DNA from: Bosea sp. (in: a-proteobacteria) | Lineage (GTDB): Bacteria; Pseudomonadota; Alphaproteobacteria; Rhizobiales; Beijerinckiaceae | Assembly (NCBI GenBank): GCA_023910605.1 | Contig: JAAVVV010000001.1 | Coordinates: 920,698 to 984,697, forward strand | Length of the DNA: 64,000 nucleotides | Reading direction: 5' to 3' | In this document: positions 52,564 through 60,696 of the stretch, one piece after another | How the letters are laid out: every line of letters starts with the position of its first letter | How positions within the stretch are numbered: position 1 is the first letter of the stretch | Made by a program: the position numbers and the translations under genes | Notes under the pieces: model-generated | Database searches by the model: none | What the model was told of the DNA's origin: nothing | What the model saw: only the letters and a program-made list of their open reading frames with translations

Positions 52564-54611
52564 GCTGCCTCCGTGTGCCGTTCGGCGCTGCGCTGGGTGT
52601 GGGACATCGTGAGAAGCTGCGCGACGTCGAGGATGAGCGCGACCGAGCCATCGCCGATGATGGTGGCGCCCGAGAACATGACGGCATCCGCATGCAGCTT
52701 GCTCAGGGTCTTGATGACCGTCTGGTGGCTGCCGATGATCTGGTCGAGGACCAGCCCGACGCGGGTTTCGCCGATGGTGACGATCACGATCTTCTGCAAC
52801 GGCTCGGCCTCGCCGGGCTCGGTGAACAACTCGCGCAGCTTGAGGAAGGGAACGAGGTCGCCGCGAACGTCGAGCATGTTGCGCCCGCGCGCCCGGGCCT
52901 CGACGGCCGGCGTCAGCTCGATGCACTCCTCGATGGCCGAGAGCGGGATGATGTAGCGGCTGCGGCCGACCCGCACGAGCAGGCCATCGATGATGGCCAG
53001 CGTCAGCGGCAGGCGCAGCGTCATCGACGAACCCTTGCCAGCCACGGTGGACACATCGATCGTGCCGCGCATCGCCTCGATGGTGCGCTTGACCACATCC
53101 ATGCCGACGCCGCGGCCCGAAAGGGCCGAGACGGTCTTGGCGGTGGAGAAGCCGGCGTGGAACAGGAACTGGTGGATGTCGTGGTCGCTCATCGGCGTGC
53201 CGGGAGCGAGAAGTCCGGTTTCCTCGGCCTTGGCGCGGATGCGCGCCGTGTCGAGGCCGGCGCCGTCATCCTGCACGGTGACCAGCACCTGCGCGCCCAC
53301 ATAGCGCGCCGAAAGCTCGATGCGCCCGGTCGCCGCCTTGCCCGACGCCGCACGCCGCTCGGGCTGTTCGATGCCATGGTCGATGGAGTTGCGGATGAGG
53401 TGGACCAGCGGATCGGCGAGCCGCTCGATCATGGTCTTGTCGAGCTCGGTGTCCTCGCCGACGGTGACGAATTCGACGGGCTTGCCAAGATCGCGCGACA
53501 GGTCGTGGATCAGGCGGCGGAAGCGCCCGAAGAGCGAGCCCATCGGCACCATCCGCACGCCCATGGTGGAATCGCGCAGCCCTGAGGCCAGCCTCTCGAT
53601 CTCCTCGGCGATCGCCTTGATCGAAAGATCCCCGCCTGCATGGGCGATCTGGCTCAGGCGCGCCTGGACGATGACGAGTTCGCCCACCCGGTCCATCAGC
53701 TCGTCGAGCCTCTCGGCCTGCACGCGCACGGTCTGGCCCTTTGCGTCCGTCCGGCGAACCGCTTCGTTCCTGTCCGCTGGCTCGCGCTCGGCGGATGGGG
53801 CGGCAGCCGCGGCTTCGGGTTCCACTGGCGCGCTGGCGCTCGTCGCTTCGGTCTTCAGCGCTGGCGCCGCTTGCGCCTCGCCAGGTTCGGCTGCGGCCAG
53901 CGGCTCGATCGCCAGTTCCATCTCGTCGCGGATGAACAGGAACACATCCTCGATGTCCGAGCGCGGGCAACCCGCGGCAAGCTCGACCGTCCAGGTGATC
54001 AGGCACTCGAGCGGCTCAAGCGCGGAGAGCTCCGGCACGGCGTCTGTATTGGCCGTGATCGTGCACGGGCCGAGCCCGCGCAGATCGTCGAGCAGGGCAA
54101 GGGGGTTGGCCCCGTTGCGCATGACCTCGGGCGCAAAAGCGATGCGGATGCGCCAGCCCTCGTGCTTTGCAGGCCCCGCGGCGGCCTCGGCCGGTGCGGC
54201 GGCTGCGAGGCTGTTGTGCGGCGCGCCGGCCGCGCCGCTGCCTGCGAGCAGCTGCTGCAAGCTGGCGACGATGCGCTGGCCAGTGGCCTCGCTGGTGCTG
54301 ATCGGGTCCTCGATAAGCTGGCGGATATGGTCTTTCGCTTCCAGCGACAAGGTCACGATCTCTTTGCCGGCTGCGATCTTGCCCTTGCGGATCAGGTCGA
54401 AGGCGGTCTCGAAATCATGGGTGAAGGAGGCCACGCGGTCGAAGCCGAACATGGCGCCCGAGCCCTTGATCGTGTGCAGCGCCCGGAAGGCCGCATCAAC
54501 CAGCTCGCCGTCGCCGGGGTTCTGGCCGAGATCGAGCAGGGAGGCCTCGAGGCTTTCGAGAAGTTCGGCGGCCTCCTGGCGGAAGACATCGGCGGGATCG
54601 AGGTCCATCAT
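52560..54611 (-). CDS. cheA: chemotaxis histidine kinase
   Basis: A 683-residue kinase. The Hpt domain has His46 in FRALHTIKGSGAMFGF. A Pro/Ala/Glu-rich linker follows near residues 240-290, then the dimerisation domain (about 295-360) and an ATPase domain with N-box HLIRNSIDHGIE and G-boxes VQDDGAGLD and GRGVGMDVVK. A CheW-like regulatory domain lies at the C-terminus (about 540-675). It phosphorylates the CheY encoded just upstream (4-base overlap) and CheB. No separate CheY-binding P2 domain is obvious, though the 130-220 stretch could be one. Confidence 0.95.
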   Translation of the reverse strand: MMDLDPADVFRQEAAELLESLEASLLDLGQNPGDGELVDAAFRALHTIKGSGAMFGFDRVASFTHDFETAFDLIRKGKIAAGKEIVTLSLEAKDHIRQLIEDPISTSEATGQRIVASLQQLLAGSGAAGAPHNSLAAAAPAEAAAGPAKHEGWRIRIAFAPEVMRNGANPLALLDDLRGLGPCTITANTDAVPELSALEPLECLITWTVELAAGCPRSDIEDVFLFIRDEMELAIEPLAAAEPGEAQAAPALKTEATSASAPVEPEAAAAAPSAEREPADRNEAVRRTDAKGQTVRVQAERLDELMDRVGELVIVQARLSQIAHAGGDLSIKAIAEEIERLASGLRDSTMGVRMVPMGSLFGRFRRLIHDLSRDLGKPVEFVTVGEDTELDKTMIERLADPLVHLIRNSIDHGIEQPERRAASGKAATGRIELSARYVGAQVLVTVQDDGAGLDTARIRAKAEETGLLAPGTPMSDHDIHQFLFHAGFSTAKTVSALSGRGVGMDVVKRTIEAMRGTIDVSTVAGKGSSMTLRLPLTLAIIDGLLVRVGRSRYIIPLSAIEECIELTPAVEARARGRNMLDVRGDLVPFLKLRELFTEPGEAEPLQKIVIVTIGETRVGLVLDQIIGSHQTVIKTLSKLHADAVMFSGATIIGDGSVALILDVAQLLTMSHTQRSAERHTEAA

Positions 54612-54973
54612 GTGCGCACCAGCTTGGCGATGACGGCGTGAAGCTGCTCAGGCTTGAACGGCTTGGTGATCCAGCCCGTGGCGCCGGCCTGCTTGGCTTC
54701 CATCTTCACCGCCTCATCCGATTCAGTGGTGAGGAAGACGATGGGGGTGCCGGTCAGCGCCGGAAGCTGGCGCAGGTTCTTGATGAGGGCGATGCCGTTC
54801 ATCACGGGCATGTTCAGGTCGGTGAGGACAAGGTCGAAGCGCTGCGCCTTGGCCTTTTCGAGACCCTCAGCGCCGTCGCCGGCTTCGGCCACGTCATGGC
54901 CTGCCGAGGACAGGACCATCTTGACCATCTGCCGTATGCTGGGGGAATCGTCGACTGTGAGGATTGCTGCCAT
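54608..54973 (-). CDS. cheY: chemotaxis response regulator
   Basis: A 121-residue single receiver domain. DD is at residues 8-9, phospho-acceptor Asp52 is in VLTDLNMPVMNG, Thr is in FLTTESD and the conserved Lys is in ITKPFKPEQL. It overlaps cheA by 4 bases. It would act on the flagellar motor or another output, which is not encoded in the window. Confidence 0.93.
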   Translation of the reverse strand: MAAILTVDDSPSIRQMVKMVLSSAGHDVAEAGDGAEGLEKAKAQRFDLVLTDLNMPVMNGIALIKNLRQLPALTGTPIVFLTTESDEAVKMEAKQAGATGWITKPFKPEQLHAVIAKLVRT

Positions 54974-55014
54974 GGCTTGCTCCGAAGAAGGATAAGGAGA
55001 TGTGTCGTGGCGCT

Positions 55015-55284
55015 TCAGAGGCTCAGGCCGGCGCGGCGCGCGGCATCCTGAAGCGGTTCGCTGCTGTTCTCGATGCGCAGCGCAGCGCCCGCGAGCGCGG
55101 CGGATTTGCCGGCCGCAACCAGGATCTGAAGCCCGGCAAGATCGATGCGTGTGAGGCGCGAGCCGTCCAGAACAATCTCCCCAGGGGGGAACGTCACCTG
55201 CCTGGCTTCTGTGAGGACATCCGTGGCCGTCGACAGCACGAGCTCGCCGCTGAAGATCTGATCAAGGGAGGGACTGTTCTTCAA
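55015..55284 (-). CDS. STAS-domain protein
   Basis: An 89-residue STAS (sulfate transporter/anti-sigma antagonist) domain. VLDGSRLTRIDLAGLQILVAA matches the family region where the phosphorylatable Ser/Thr follows an Asp; here the order is RIDLAGLQ, with Leu-Ala at the usual Ser position, so phospho-switching may be lost. It is the first gene of the che operon, 41 bases before cheY. STAS proteins open several alphaproteobacterial che operons; their role there is not well defined. Confidence 0.8.
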   Translation of the reverse strand: MKNSPSLDQIFSGELVLSTATDVLTEARQVTFPPGEIVLDGSRLTRIDLAGLQILVAAGKSAALAGAALRIENSSEPLQDAARRAGLSL

Positions 55285-55469
55285 GTTGCACCCTAACGCT
55301 TATACAATCTATGAGTGTATATGCAGGCGAGCGGCTTAAACCTTTGTAAAAATACTCGGTAAATTAATGCAAACTTCGTCGCTTTTCTGATCTCTGAGTC
55401 AGGCATCAAGGCCGTGGAGCCAGCTTTCCGACATGGTCGGCGGCCAGATCCGGGCGGGCCACACGTGTC

Positions 55470-56321
55470 TCAGGCGTCCGGCATTGCGGCGTTGGCGAAG
55501 AACAGGCGCTGCCCGTTGATCATGTAGGCGTTGATCGCGGCTTGACCGTGGGGGCCCGTGAGCCAGTCGACGAAGGCCTGGCCAGGTTCCGCCTTCACAT
55601 GCGGATGGCGTGCCGGGTTGACGAGCATCACGCCATACTGGTTGCGCAGCGGCGTGTCGCCCTCCACAAGCACCGCCAGCTCGCCCCGATTGCGGAAGTT
55701 CAGCCAGGTGCCGCGATCGGTCAGGACATAGCCATTCTGGGCTGCCGCCATGTTCAGCGCCGCCCCCATGCCCTGGCCGATCTCGCGATACCATGCGCCC
55801 CGCAGCTGGTTGGGCTGCACGCCGGCGAGGGCCCAGAGCGCCAGTTCCGCCATGTGCGTGCCGGAGCGGTCGCCGCGCGAAATGAACGTCGCCGCCCGGC
55901 TGCGCAGCCTTGCCAGCGCTTCCGCCGCGCTGCCCATCCCCCTGATGCCGGCCGGGTCCGATGCCGGCCCGACGATGATGAAGTCGTTGTACATGACCGG
56001 CCGCCGCGCGCGCGCATGGCCATCGGCCACAAGGCGCTCCTCCTCGACCCGCGAATGGGAGAGCACGACATCGGCATCGCCGCGCCGGGCAGTATCGAGC
56101 GCCTGGCCCGAGCCGAAGATGACGAAGCGGATCGTGATCCCGGTCTGGGCCTTGAACAGGGGCGCCAGATGACGGAGCAGGCCGGAATCCTGCGTGGTGT
56201 GCGTGGAGACGACAGTGATGAAGCGCTCGTCCGGCCAGCCCGGCGCTGGCGCAAGGAGGCCCGCGCCAAAGGCGCCGGCCAGGCGCAGGACCGCTCTCCG
56301 GGAGGCAGCGGCCCCTGTCAT
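55470..56321 (-). CDS. tupA: tungstate-type ABC binding protein, second paralogue
   Basis: A 283-residue periplasmic protein of the TupA type with a twin-arginine-like signal (ASRRAVLRLAGAFGAGLL). The family start VSTHTTQDSGLLRHLAPLF differs from the TTS-T-x-DSGL pattern of TupA, and it keeps SGQALDTARRGDADVVLSHS, MYNDFIIVGP and SRGDRSGTH. It follows the first tupA-like gene directly (stop and start 2 bases apart). Changed residues in the first oxyanion loop suggest another affinity or ligand (tungstate, molybdate or vanadate). Confidence 0.8.
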   Translation of the reverse strand: MTGAAASRRAVLRLAGAFGAGLLAPAPGWPDERFITVVSTHTTQDSGLLRHLAPLFKAQTGITIRFVIFGSGQALDTARRGDADVVLSHSRVEEERLVADGHARARRPVMYNDFIIVGPASDPAGIRGMGSAAEALARLRSRAATFISRGDRSGTHMAELALWALAGVQPNQLRGAWYREIGQGMGAALNMAAAQNGYVLTDRGTWLNFRNRGELAVLVEGDTPLRNQYGVMLVNPARHPHVKAEPGQAFVDWLTGPHGQAAINAYMINGQRLFFANAAMPDA

Positions 56322-56323
56322 CC

Positions 56324-57202
56324 TCAGACGCCCGGCTGTGTCGCGTTGGGGAAGAAGAGCTGCTGGCCGTTGACCTGATAGGCCGCGATGGCCCGCTGGC
56401 CATCCGGCCCCACCAGCCAGTCGATGAAACGCTGGCCGTCGGTTGCGTTCACGGTTGGATGCCGCTGCGGGTTCACCAGGATGACGCCGTACTGGTTGAA
56501 CAGCCGCCCGTCACCCTCGACAGCGATGGTCGACTCACCCCGGTTGCGGAAGTTGATCCACGTCGCCCTATCCGACAGCACATAGGCCCCCATGGCGGAA
56601 GCGGTGTTGAGGGCAGCGCCCATGCCTTGCCCGATCTCGCGATACCATGGCCCCCTTGCCTGATCGATGTCGAGCCCGGCCGCCTTCCACAGGGCAAGCT
56701 CCGCCGCATGGGTTCCGGATTTGTCGCCGCGCGATACGAAGGGCGCGGCCTTGTCCCGAATGGCCTTCAGCGCCGCGCCAATGTCCCTCGTTCCAGCCAC
56801 GCCGGCGGGGTCTGCCTTGGGGCCGATGAGGACGAAGTCATTGTACATCACCGGCTTGCGTTCGACGCCGAACCCATCCGCCACGAAGCGAAGCTCTTGC
56901 GCCCGCGCGTGCACGAACACCACGTCCGCGTCGCCGCGGCGCCCTGTGTCCAGTGCCTGCCCCGTGCCCTGGCTGACCACGCGCACCTCGATGCCTGTGC
57001 TGCGCTGGAAAATCGGCAGCAAATGGCCAAAGAGGCCGGAATCGGTCGTCGAAGTGGTCGATGACACGGTGATGAAGCGCGGTCCCGACGCTGCCGCGCC
57101 TGACGGCGCTGGACCCGCCGCAGGCAGACTTGCCTGCGCCAGCGCAGCGCTGGCAAGCAGGACGCTTGCGCCAACAAGTCCAATGACGCGTCTGGTGATC
57201 AT
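56324..57202 (-). CDS. tupA: tungstate-type ABC binding protein
   Basis: A 292-residue protein with a signal peptide (residues 1-25) and the TupA pattern VSSTTSTTDSGLFGHLLPIF, GQALDTGRRGDADVVFVHA, MYNDFVLIGPKADPAG and SRGDKSGTHAAEL. Tungstate-binding proteins use the TTS/SGTH-type segments to hold the oxyanion. The ATG at 57202 has GGGAGAGAG upstream and begins at the signal peptide. It lies 26 bases after the ATPase gene. Roughly half of its residues are shared with the downstream paralogue. Confidence 0.85.
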   Translation of the reverse strand: MITRRVIGLVGASVLLASAALAQASLPAAGPAPSGAAASGPRFITVSSTTSTTDSGLFGHLLPIFQRSTGIEVRVVSQGTGQALDTGRRGDADVVFVHARAQELRFVADGFGVERKPVMYNDFVLIGPKADPAGVAGTRDIGAALKAIRDKAAPFVSRGDKSGTHAAELALWKAAGLDIDQARGPWYREIGQGMGAALNTASAMGAYVLSDRATWINFRNRGESTIAVEGDGRLFNQYGVILVNPQRHPTVNATDGQRFIDWLVGPDGQRAIAAYQVNGQQLFFPNATQPGV

Positions 57203-57228
57203 GCTCTCTCTCCCTTGTCCATGCCGGC

Positions 57229-57945
57229 TCACCATGGCAGGTCGCCTGCGATGAAGGCGCGCGCGGTCGCGCTGGTTGGCTCCGCGAAGAAACTATGTGA
57301 CGGGGCATCCTCAATCAGTTGCCCGCGGTCGAAGAACAGCACCCGCCGCGCCAGACGCCGCGCCTGTCCCAGATCATGGGTGGCGATCATGATCGTCATC
57401 CCTTCCGCCTCAAGCACGGTGAGGATCTGCTCGATCTGCCGGGTGACGCCCGGATCGAGCTGCGAGGTCGGCTCGTCCAGGAACAGCACCTCCGGCTCCT
57501 GCGCCCAGGCCCGCGCGATGGCGAGGCGCTGCTGCTCGCCGCCGGAAAGCAGCCGCGCCGGCCGCTCCGCCAATTCGGCCAGGCCGAAGCGGGCCAGCGC
57601 CCTGTCCGCCCGCGCACCCACATCGGGCAGGCCAATGGCGGCCAGCGCATGGGTGATGTTGGCCCGCGCCGAACGGCGCAGCATCACAGGCCGCTGGAAC
57701 ACCATGGCATGGCGGCTGCGCGGCCCGGCCTGAGGCGAGGCCCAGCGCAGGGCGCCGCGCGTGGGCGCGAGGAGCCCGTGGCACAGCCGCAGCATCAGCG
57801 ATTTGCCTGCACCGTTGGGGCCGATGATGGCGGTGATGCCGCCCCGTGGCAGCACGAAGCCGACATCGCGCAGCAGGGCGCGCCCGCCAGCCTCGAAGCA
57901 CAGGCGCTCGATCGTGAGCGGCAGGATGGAGGCGGCGTCCCGCAT
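57229..57945 (-). CDS. tupC: tungstate-type ABC importer ATPase
   Basis: A 238-residue ATPase with Walker A GPNGAGKS (about residues 42-49), signature LSGGEQQRLAIARAW (about 135-149) and Walker B EVLFLDEPTSQLD (about 153-165). There is no C-terminal TOBE/oxyanion domain, as in TupC. The ATG at 57945 is chosen because the permease stop lies 5 bases upstream and the protein then begins MRDAAS; the longer frame is antisense-like. Confidence 0.88.
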   Translation of the reverse strand: MRDAASILPLTIERLCFEAGGRALLRDVGFVLPRGGITAIIGPNGAGKSLMLRLCHGLLAPTRGALRWASPQAGPRSRHAMVFQRPVMLRRSARANITHALAAIGLPDVGARADRALARFGLAELAERPARLLSGGEQQRLAIARAWAQEPEVLFLDEPTSQLDPGVTRQIEQILTVLEAEGMTIMIATHDLGQARRLARRVLFFDRGQLIEDAPSHSFFAEPTSATARAFIAGDLPW

Positions 57946-57950
57946 CGCGC

Positions 57951-58652
57951 TCACCCCGCGAACCGCGCGCCGATGCGGCTCGCGCCGAAGGCGGCGGCAT
58001 TGACGAGCAGCGTCAGCACGATGAGGACGAGGCCGAGGCCGAGCGCCAGCGGCAGATCGCCTTTCGATGTTTCCAGCGCGATCGAGGTGGTCATCGTCCG
58101 CGTATAGCCGGCAATGTTCCCGCCCACGATCAGCACAGCGCCAACCTCCGCGCTGGCGCGGCCGAAGCCGGCCAGGATCCCGGTGGCGAGCGCGAAGCGC
58201 CCGTCCCACAGCAGCGTCGGGATGGCTCGCCGCCCCGTCAGGCCCAGCGATGTCAGATGCTCGCAATACTCGCCCCACAGCTCCTCGATGGTCACGCGGG
58301 TCAGCGCGACGATGATCGGCAGCACGAGCAGCGTCTGCGCCATCACCATGGCCGTGGGCGTGAACAGCCAGCCCAGCGCCCCAAGAGGCCCCGACCGGGA
58401 CAGAAGCAGGAAGATCATCAGCCCCGCCACGACCGGGGGCAGCCCCATCAGCCCGTTGATGAGCACGATCACGGCGGAGCGCCCCGGAAATCGCGTCACG
58501 GCCAGGAGCGCGCCAAGCGGCAGGCCGATGACCGCGGCGAGGCACACGGCGCTGAGCGTCACGCTGAGCGACAGCCTGACGATCTGCACGAACTGCGGAT
58601 CAAGCTCGACGATCAGCGCCAGGGCGGCTGCGAAGGCAGAGGAAACGTCCAT
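57951..58652 (-). CDS. tupB: tungstate-type ABC importer permease
   Basis: A 233-residue permease with five to six membrane segments. The ATPase-contact loop reads YCEHLTSLGLTGRRAIPTLLW, and SLSVTLSAVCLAAVIGLPLGALL opens the core. It matches TupB in length. It is the first gene of the leftward tupBCAA operon and is divergent from the regulator gene at 58747, with about 95 bases between. Confidence 0.88.
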   Translation of the reverse strand: MDVSSAFAAALALIVELDPQFVQIVRLSLSVTLSAVCLAAVIGLPLGALLAVTRFPGRSAVIVLINGLMGLPPVVAGLMIFLLLSRSGPLGALGWLFTPTAMVMAQTLLVLPIIVALTRVTIEELWGEYCEHLTSLGLTGRRAIPTLLWDGRFALATGILAGFGRASAEVGAVLIVGGNIAGYTRTMTTSIALETSKGDLPLALGLGLVLIVLTLLVNAAAFGASRIGARFAG

Positions 58653-58676
58653 GGGTCCTGAAGGCTTGGCGAATTC

Positions 58677-58708
58677 TTGACGTTTGATACGATTAACCTG
58701 TATGCAAG
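58677..58708 (+). promoter_or_regulatory. candidate promoter of regulator gene
   Basis: TTGACG at 58677 and TATGCA 18 bases further resemble -35 and -10 boxes pointing to the regulator gene. ATGCA-type elements recur in the interval (TATGCA, ATGCATC, GATGCA near 58700-58740) and may be an operator shared with the divergent tup operon. Assignment is tentative. Confidence 0.35.
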
Positions 58709-58746
58709 TGCAATCACGGAATTCATGCATCTGGATGCAGGTCAAT

Positions 58747-59628
58747 ATGCGCCCATTCCTGAGCACGGAGGAGGCTGCGGCCTATCTCGGCATCAAGGAG
58801 CGCAAGCTATATGAGCTGGCGGCTCATGGCGAAGTGCCGTGCTCGAAAGTGACCGGCAAATGGCTGTTTCCGCGCGCGGCGCTGGATCGCTGGATCGAAA
58901 GCGGGCTGGCGAGGCCCCATGGCTTTGACCTGCGGCCCCCGCCCCCCATCATCGGCGGCAGTCATGATCCGCTTCTGGAATGGGCGGCGCGCCGGTCCGG
59001 ATCAGGCCTTGCGCTGCTGTGCATCGGCTCGAAGGCGGGGCTCGACAAGCTTGGCCGCGACGAGGTGAGCATCGCTGCGATCCATTGCCATGCGCTCGAC
59101 GAGGATGATCCGAATCCGGCCGTTCTGGCCCGCAGCCACGCCCTGCATGATGGCGTGCTCATCGCCTTCGCGCGTCGCGAGCAGGGATTGGTCGTGGCCC
59201 CCGGCAATCCGCTCGGCCTTGGCGCGCTGGCCGATGCCGCACGGGCCCGCGCCCGCTTTGCCGGCCGGCAGGGGGGCGCGGGCGCCCAGATGCTGCTGCA
59301 CCGGCTTATGGCTGAGGCCGGGCTCGGCATGGAGGCTCTGGCGATGCTGCCGCAGGCTTTCGCCACGGGCGCCGACATCGCCTTCGCCATCGGCGATGGC
59401 GAGGCGGATTGCGGCCTCGCGACGCGGGCCGTGGCACTGACGGCAGGCCTTGGCTTCGTGCCTCTGGCCTGGGAGCATTTCGACCTCGCCATGCGCCGGC
59501 GCACCTTTTTCGAGCCCGGACCGCAGGCGCTGCTGGCGCTGATGCGCATGGGCGAGTTCGCGCGCCACGCTTCGGGGCTCGGCGGGCTAGATGTCACCGC
59601 CGCCGGCACGGTCCGGTTCAACGGCTGA
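58747..59628 (+). CDS. helix-turn-helix regulator with ligand-binding domain
   Basis: A 293-residue protein. The N-terminal excisionase/MerR-type helix-turn-helix (LSTEEAAAYLGIKERKLYELAAHGEVPCSKV, quoted in parts, residues 4-50) is fused to a periplasmic-binding-protein-like domain (about 70-290; HDGVLIAFARREQGL, AGGAGAQMLLHRLM). This architecture is known in regulators of molybdate and tungstate uptake. It probably senses the oxyanion and controls the divergent tupBCAA operon. The ATG at 58747 is preferred to one 63 bases upstream, which would add sequence overlapping the likely promoter. Confidence 0.82.
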   Translation: MRPFLSTEEAAAYLGIKERKLYELAAHGEVPCSKVTGKWLFPRAALDRWIESGLARPHGFDLRPPPPIIGGSHDPLLEWAARRSGSGLALLCIGSKAGLDKLGRDEVSIAAIHCHALDEDDPNPAVLARSHALHDGVLIAFARREQGLVVAPGNPLGLGALADAARARARFAGRQGGAGAQMLLHRLMAEAGLGMEALAMLPQAFATGADIAFAIGDGEADCGLATRAVALTAGLGFVPLAWEHFDLAMRRRTFFEPGPQALLALMRMGEFARHASGLGGLDVTAAGTVRFNG

Positions 59629-59733
59629 GCGGGCGCGCTCATCGGCTGTGGAGCTTTTCGTTAGCCAATCGGGGCCATTTTTCTTGGTTCTGGAGGCACG
59701 ACGCGTCAGATTGCCGCCAAGAGCAACAGGGGT

Positions 59734-60696
59734 GTGCTGCCAGTGGTCGATCTGCGGGACCAGACCGTCTATCCAAGCGAAGCGCTGGCCGGGCCGGTGG
59801 CGCTGGGCGTGATGCTGGCTGCCTGGATCAGGGCGCTGCGCCCGCATCACTGGGCCAAGAACTTGCTGATCTTCGTGCCGGTCATCCTCGGCCACCAACT
59901 GTATAACCCGCATCTGATGTGGTGGTCGGTGCTGGCCTTCGCCGGCTTCTGCATGGCGGCCTCGGCGACCTATCTCGTCAACGACCTTGTGGACATCCAG
60001 TCCGACCGCAAGCACCCGACCAAGCGCTTCCGGCCCCTCGCTGCAGGTCTGATGAAGCCAGGGCACGCCATTGGCCTCATCCCGGTGCTGCTGGGCGGCG
60101 CGCTGGTGATGGCGCTGCAGATGCCCGAGCCGCTGTGGTATCTTGCCTCGCTTGCTGCCTACATCATTCTCGGGCAGGTCTATGTCTTCTATCTCAAGCG
60201 CAAGCTGCTGGTTGATGTGCTCGCGCTTGCCGCGCTGCATGTGCTGCGCATCCTCGCGGGCAATGCCGCCACGGGCATCGCAATCTCGTCCTGGCTTCTG
60301 GCCTTCGCCATGTTCGTTTTCTTCAGCCTCGCGCTCCTGAAGCGCTATGCAGAGCTGCGCGATCGCGGCGATGGTGTCGGACTTCGCGCCATGGGCCGCG
60401 GCTACCAGGCGGGCGATCTCGAGACGCTGTCGCAGCTGGGCATCTCCTCGGCGCTCGTCTCCGCGCTCATCCTCGCGCTGTATGTCGACAGCCGCGCGGT
60501 CTCGGGGCTTTACACCTATCCGCAATTGATCTGGCTGATCTGCCCCGTGGTGCTGTATGTCATGGCCCGGCTCTGGGTTCTGGCGCGGCGCGGCGAGATG
60601 GCGGACGATCCGCTCATGTTCATGATGAGCGATTGGCGAAGTCAGCTCATGGGCTTGCTGACCGTGGGCGTCTTCCTCGCCGCCAGCTACCTGTGA
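59734..60696 (+). CDS. UbiA-family prenyltransferase (DPPR synthase-like)
   Basis: A 320-residue membrane protein with about eight segments. The first Asp-rich motif NDLVDIQSDRKHPTKRFRP (about residues 83-101) and the N-terminal LRPHHWAKNLLIFVPV are typical of UbiA-family enzymes of the decaprenyl-phosphate phosphoribosyltransferase type (mycobacterial Rv3806c). In that pathway it joins phosphoribosyl pyrophosphate to polyprenyl phosphate. The stop overlaps the start of a DprE1-like oxidase (GTGA), exactly the next enzyme of that pathway. It starts at GTG 59734; an ATG at 59812 would shorten the N-terminus. Confidence 0.85.
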   Translation: MLPVVDLRDQTVYPSEALAGPVALGVMLAAWIRALRPHHWAKNLLIFVPVILGHQLYNPHLMWWSVLAFAGFCMAASATYLVNDLVDIQSDRKHPTKRFRPLAAGLMKPGHAIGLIPVLLGGALVMALQMPEPLWYLASLAAYIILGQVYVFYLKRKLLVDVLALAALHVLRILAGNAATGIAISSWLLAFAMFVFFSLALLKRYAELRDRGDGVGLRAMGRGYQAGDLETLSQLGISSALVSALILALYVDSRAVSGLYTYPQLIWLICPVVLYVMARLWVLARRGEMADDPLMFMMSDWRSQLMGLLTVGVFLAASYL

